From contig JAXLSX010000001.1 of the NCBI GenBank assembly GCA_046330285.1, forward strand, positions 372,001-436,000: a stretch of DNA of 64,000 nt, read 5' to 3'. The DNA is from RHKX01 sp046330285 (GTDB taxonomy: Bacteria > Actinomycetota > Thermoleophilia > Solirubrobacterales > 70-9). Under the pieces are notes generated by a model. The model did not search any database, was not told the DNA's origin, and worked only from the letters and a program-made list of their open reading frames with translations. The translations under genes and the position numbers were made by a program. Of this stretch, positions 63,695 through 64,000 are shown in pieces; positions within the stretch are counted from its first letter, which is position 1; each line of letters starts with the position of its first letter.

Positions 63695-64000
63695 TCAGCC
63701 GTCGCCGATCTGCTCGACGTTGGAGCGGTGCGGGCCCGACATCCAGTCGGTCTCGAGCCGGCCGTCGACCGGTTCCTCCCCTCGCCGCAGCGCATCGACG
63801 TAGGCACGGTCGGCGGCAAGGCGGGCCGTGACCTCGGGGCCCGAGGCGACCGCGCCGTGCCCGGGGATGGCGACCTCGACGCTCTCGATGACCTCGCCGA
63901 GCCGGTCGAGCGCCGTCTCGTAGGCACCGAGCTGGTCGTCCTGGAAGGAATCGAAGATCGGGATCAGGACGTCGGAGAGCATGTCGCCGGCGACGAGGAC
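63695..64000 (-). CDS. MBL-fold metallo-hydrolase, C-terminal part
   Basis: The reading frame enters from beyond the window on the minus strand (VLVAGDMLSDV) and stops at 63695. The fragment has the beta-lactamase-fold GDMLSDV segment and AIPGHGAVASGP, which contain late metal ligands (Asp and His). At least 101 residues are visible; the N-terminal metal site HxHxDH lies outside. Likely a small-molecule hydrolase in the same operon as the ureohydrolase. Confidence 0.75.
   Translation of the reverse strand, partial: VLVAGDMLSDVLIPIFDSFQDDQLGAYETALDRLGEVIESVEVAIPGHGAVASGPEVTARLAADRAYVDALRRGEEPVDGRLETDWMSGPHRSNVEQIGDG

Overview
The window is very GC-rich, with G or C at almost every third codon position. 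It looks like chromosomal DNA of a non-streptomycete actinobacterium, plausibly Thermoleophilia/Solirubrobacterales (inference). Supporting signs are the dciA-gyrB-gyrA order typical near oriC, the fhaA-fhaB-pstP-rodA-pbpA-pknB cluster, several predicted F420-type enzymes, GTG/TTG starts and DUF4446/DUF3105 genes. I see no rRNA, tRNA, CRISPR array, insertion sequence or prophage.

Layout. 1-5386 holds the end of dciA and the gyrase genes. 5387-9702 has a tiny ORF behind an extended Shine-Dalgarno sequence, a secreted protein, and HNH nuclease, prephenate dehydratase and DUF4446 genes. 9793-22024 is a cell-wall growth and phospho-signalling region with three Ser/Thr kinases, two FHA proteins, a PP2C phosphatase, RodA, PBP2 and D-Ala-D-Ala ligase. 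22178-25552 has a DsbA-like protein and a dedA-uppP-purM run. 25638-38175 is a surface-polysaccharide cluster: sugar dehydratase, two LytR_C membrane proteins, Wzy, Wzx, glycosyltransferases, initiating sugar transferase and acyltransferases. 38208-50724 mixes a wall amidase, DUF3105, a phosphotriesterase-like enzyme, metF, a UGT-type glycosyltransferase, a CDP-alcohol transferase, an LLM oxidoreductase, an acyl-CoA dehydrogenase-like protein, an acyl-CoA ligase and an arsR-DUF2892-MMPL operon. 50912-64000 has a secreted protease, a PucR-type regulator, an SDR, acylphosphatase, arsR-SRPBCC, a secreted SUMF1-like protein, an ABC exporter, a flavin reductase, an F420-type enzyme, an acylphosphatase/LigD-phosphoesterase-like fusion, DUF2237, GNAT, a ureohydrolase and the end of an MBL hydrolase.

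Themes. Gyrase and wall genes form tight, translationally coupled operons (ATGA, GTGA and TTGA overlaps). Many lone or divergent genes have a TANNNT box 6-7 nt before the start codon, which suggests leaderless mRNAs; this decides several starts. The most unusual items are a fusion of acylphosphatase to a LigD-type phosphoesterase fold with key residues missing in both halves, a DUF2237 gene whose signature motif is out of frame but restored by compensating indels, two ArsR operators filling promoter spacers, paired LytR_C proteins without an LCP domain, and the 14-codon ORF after gyrA.
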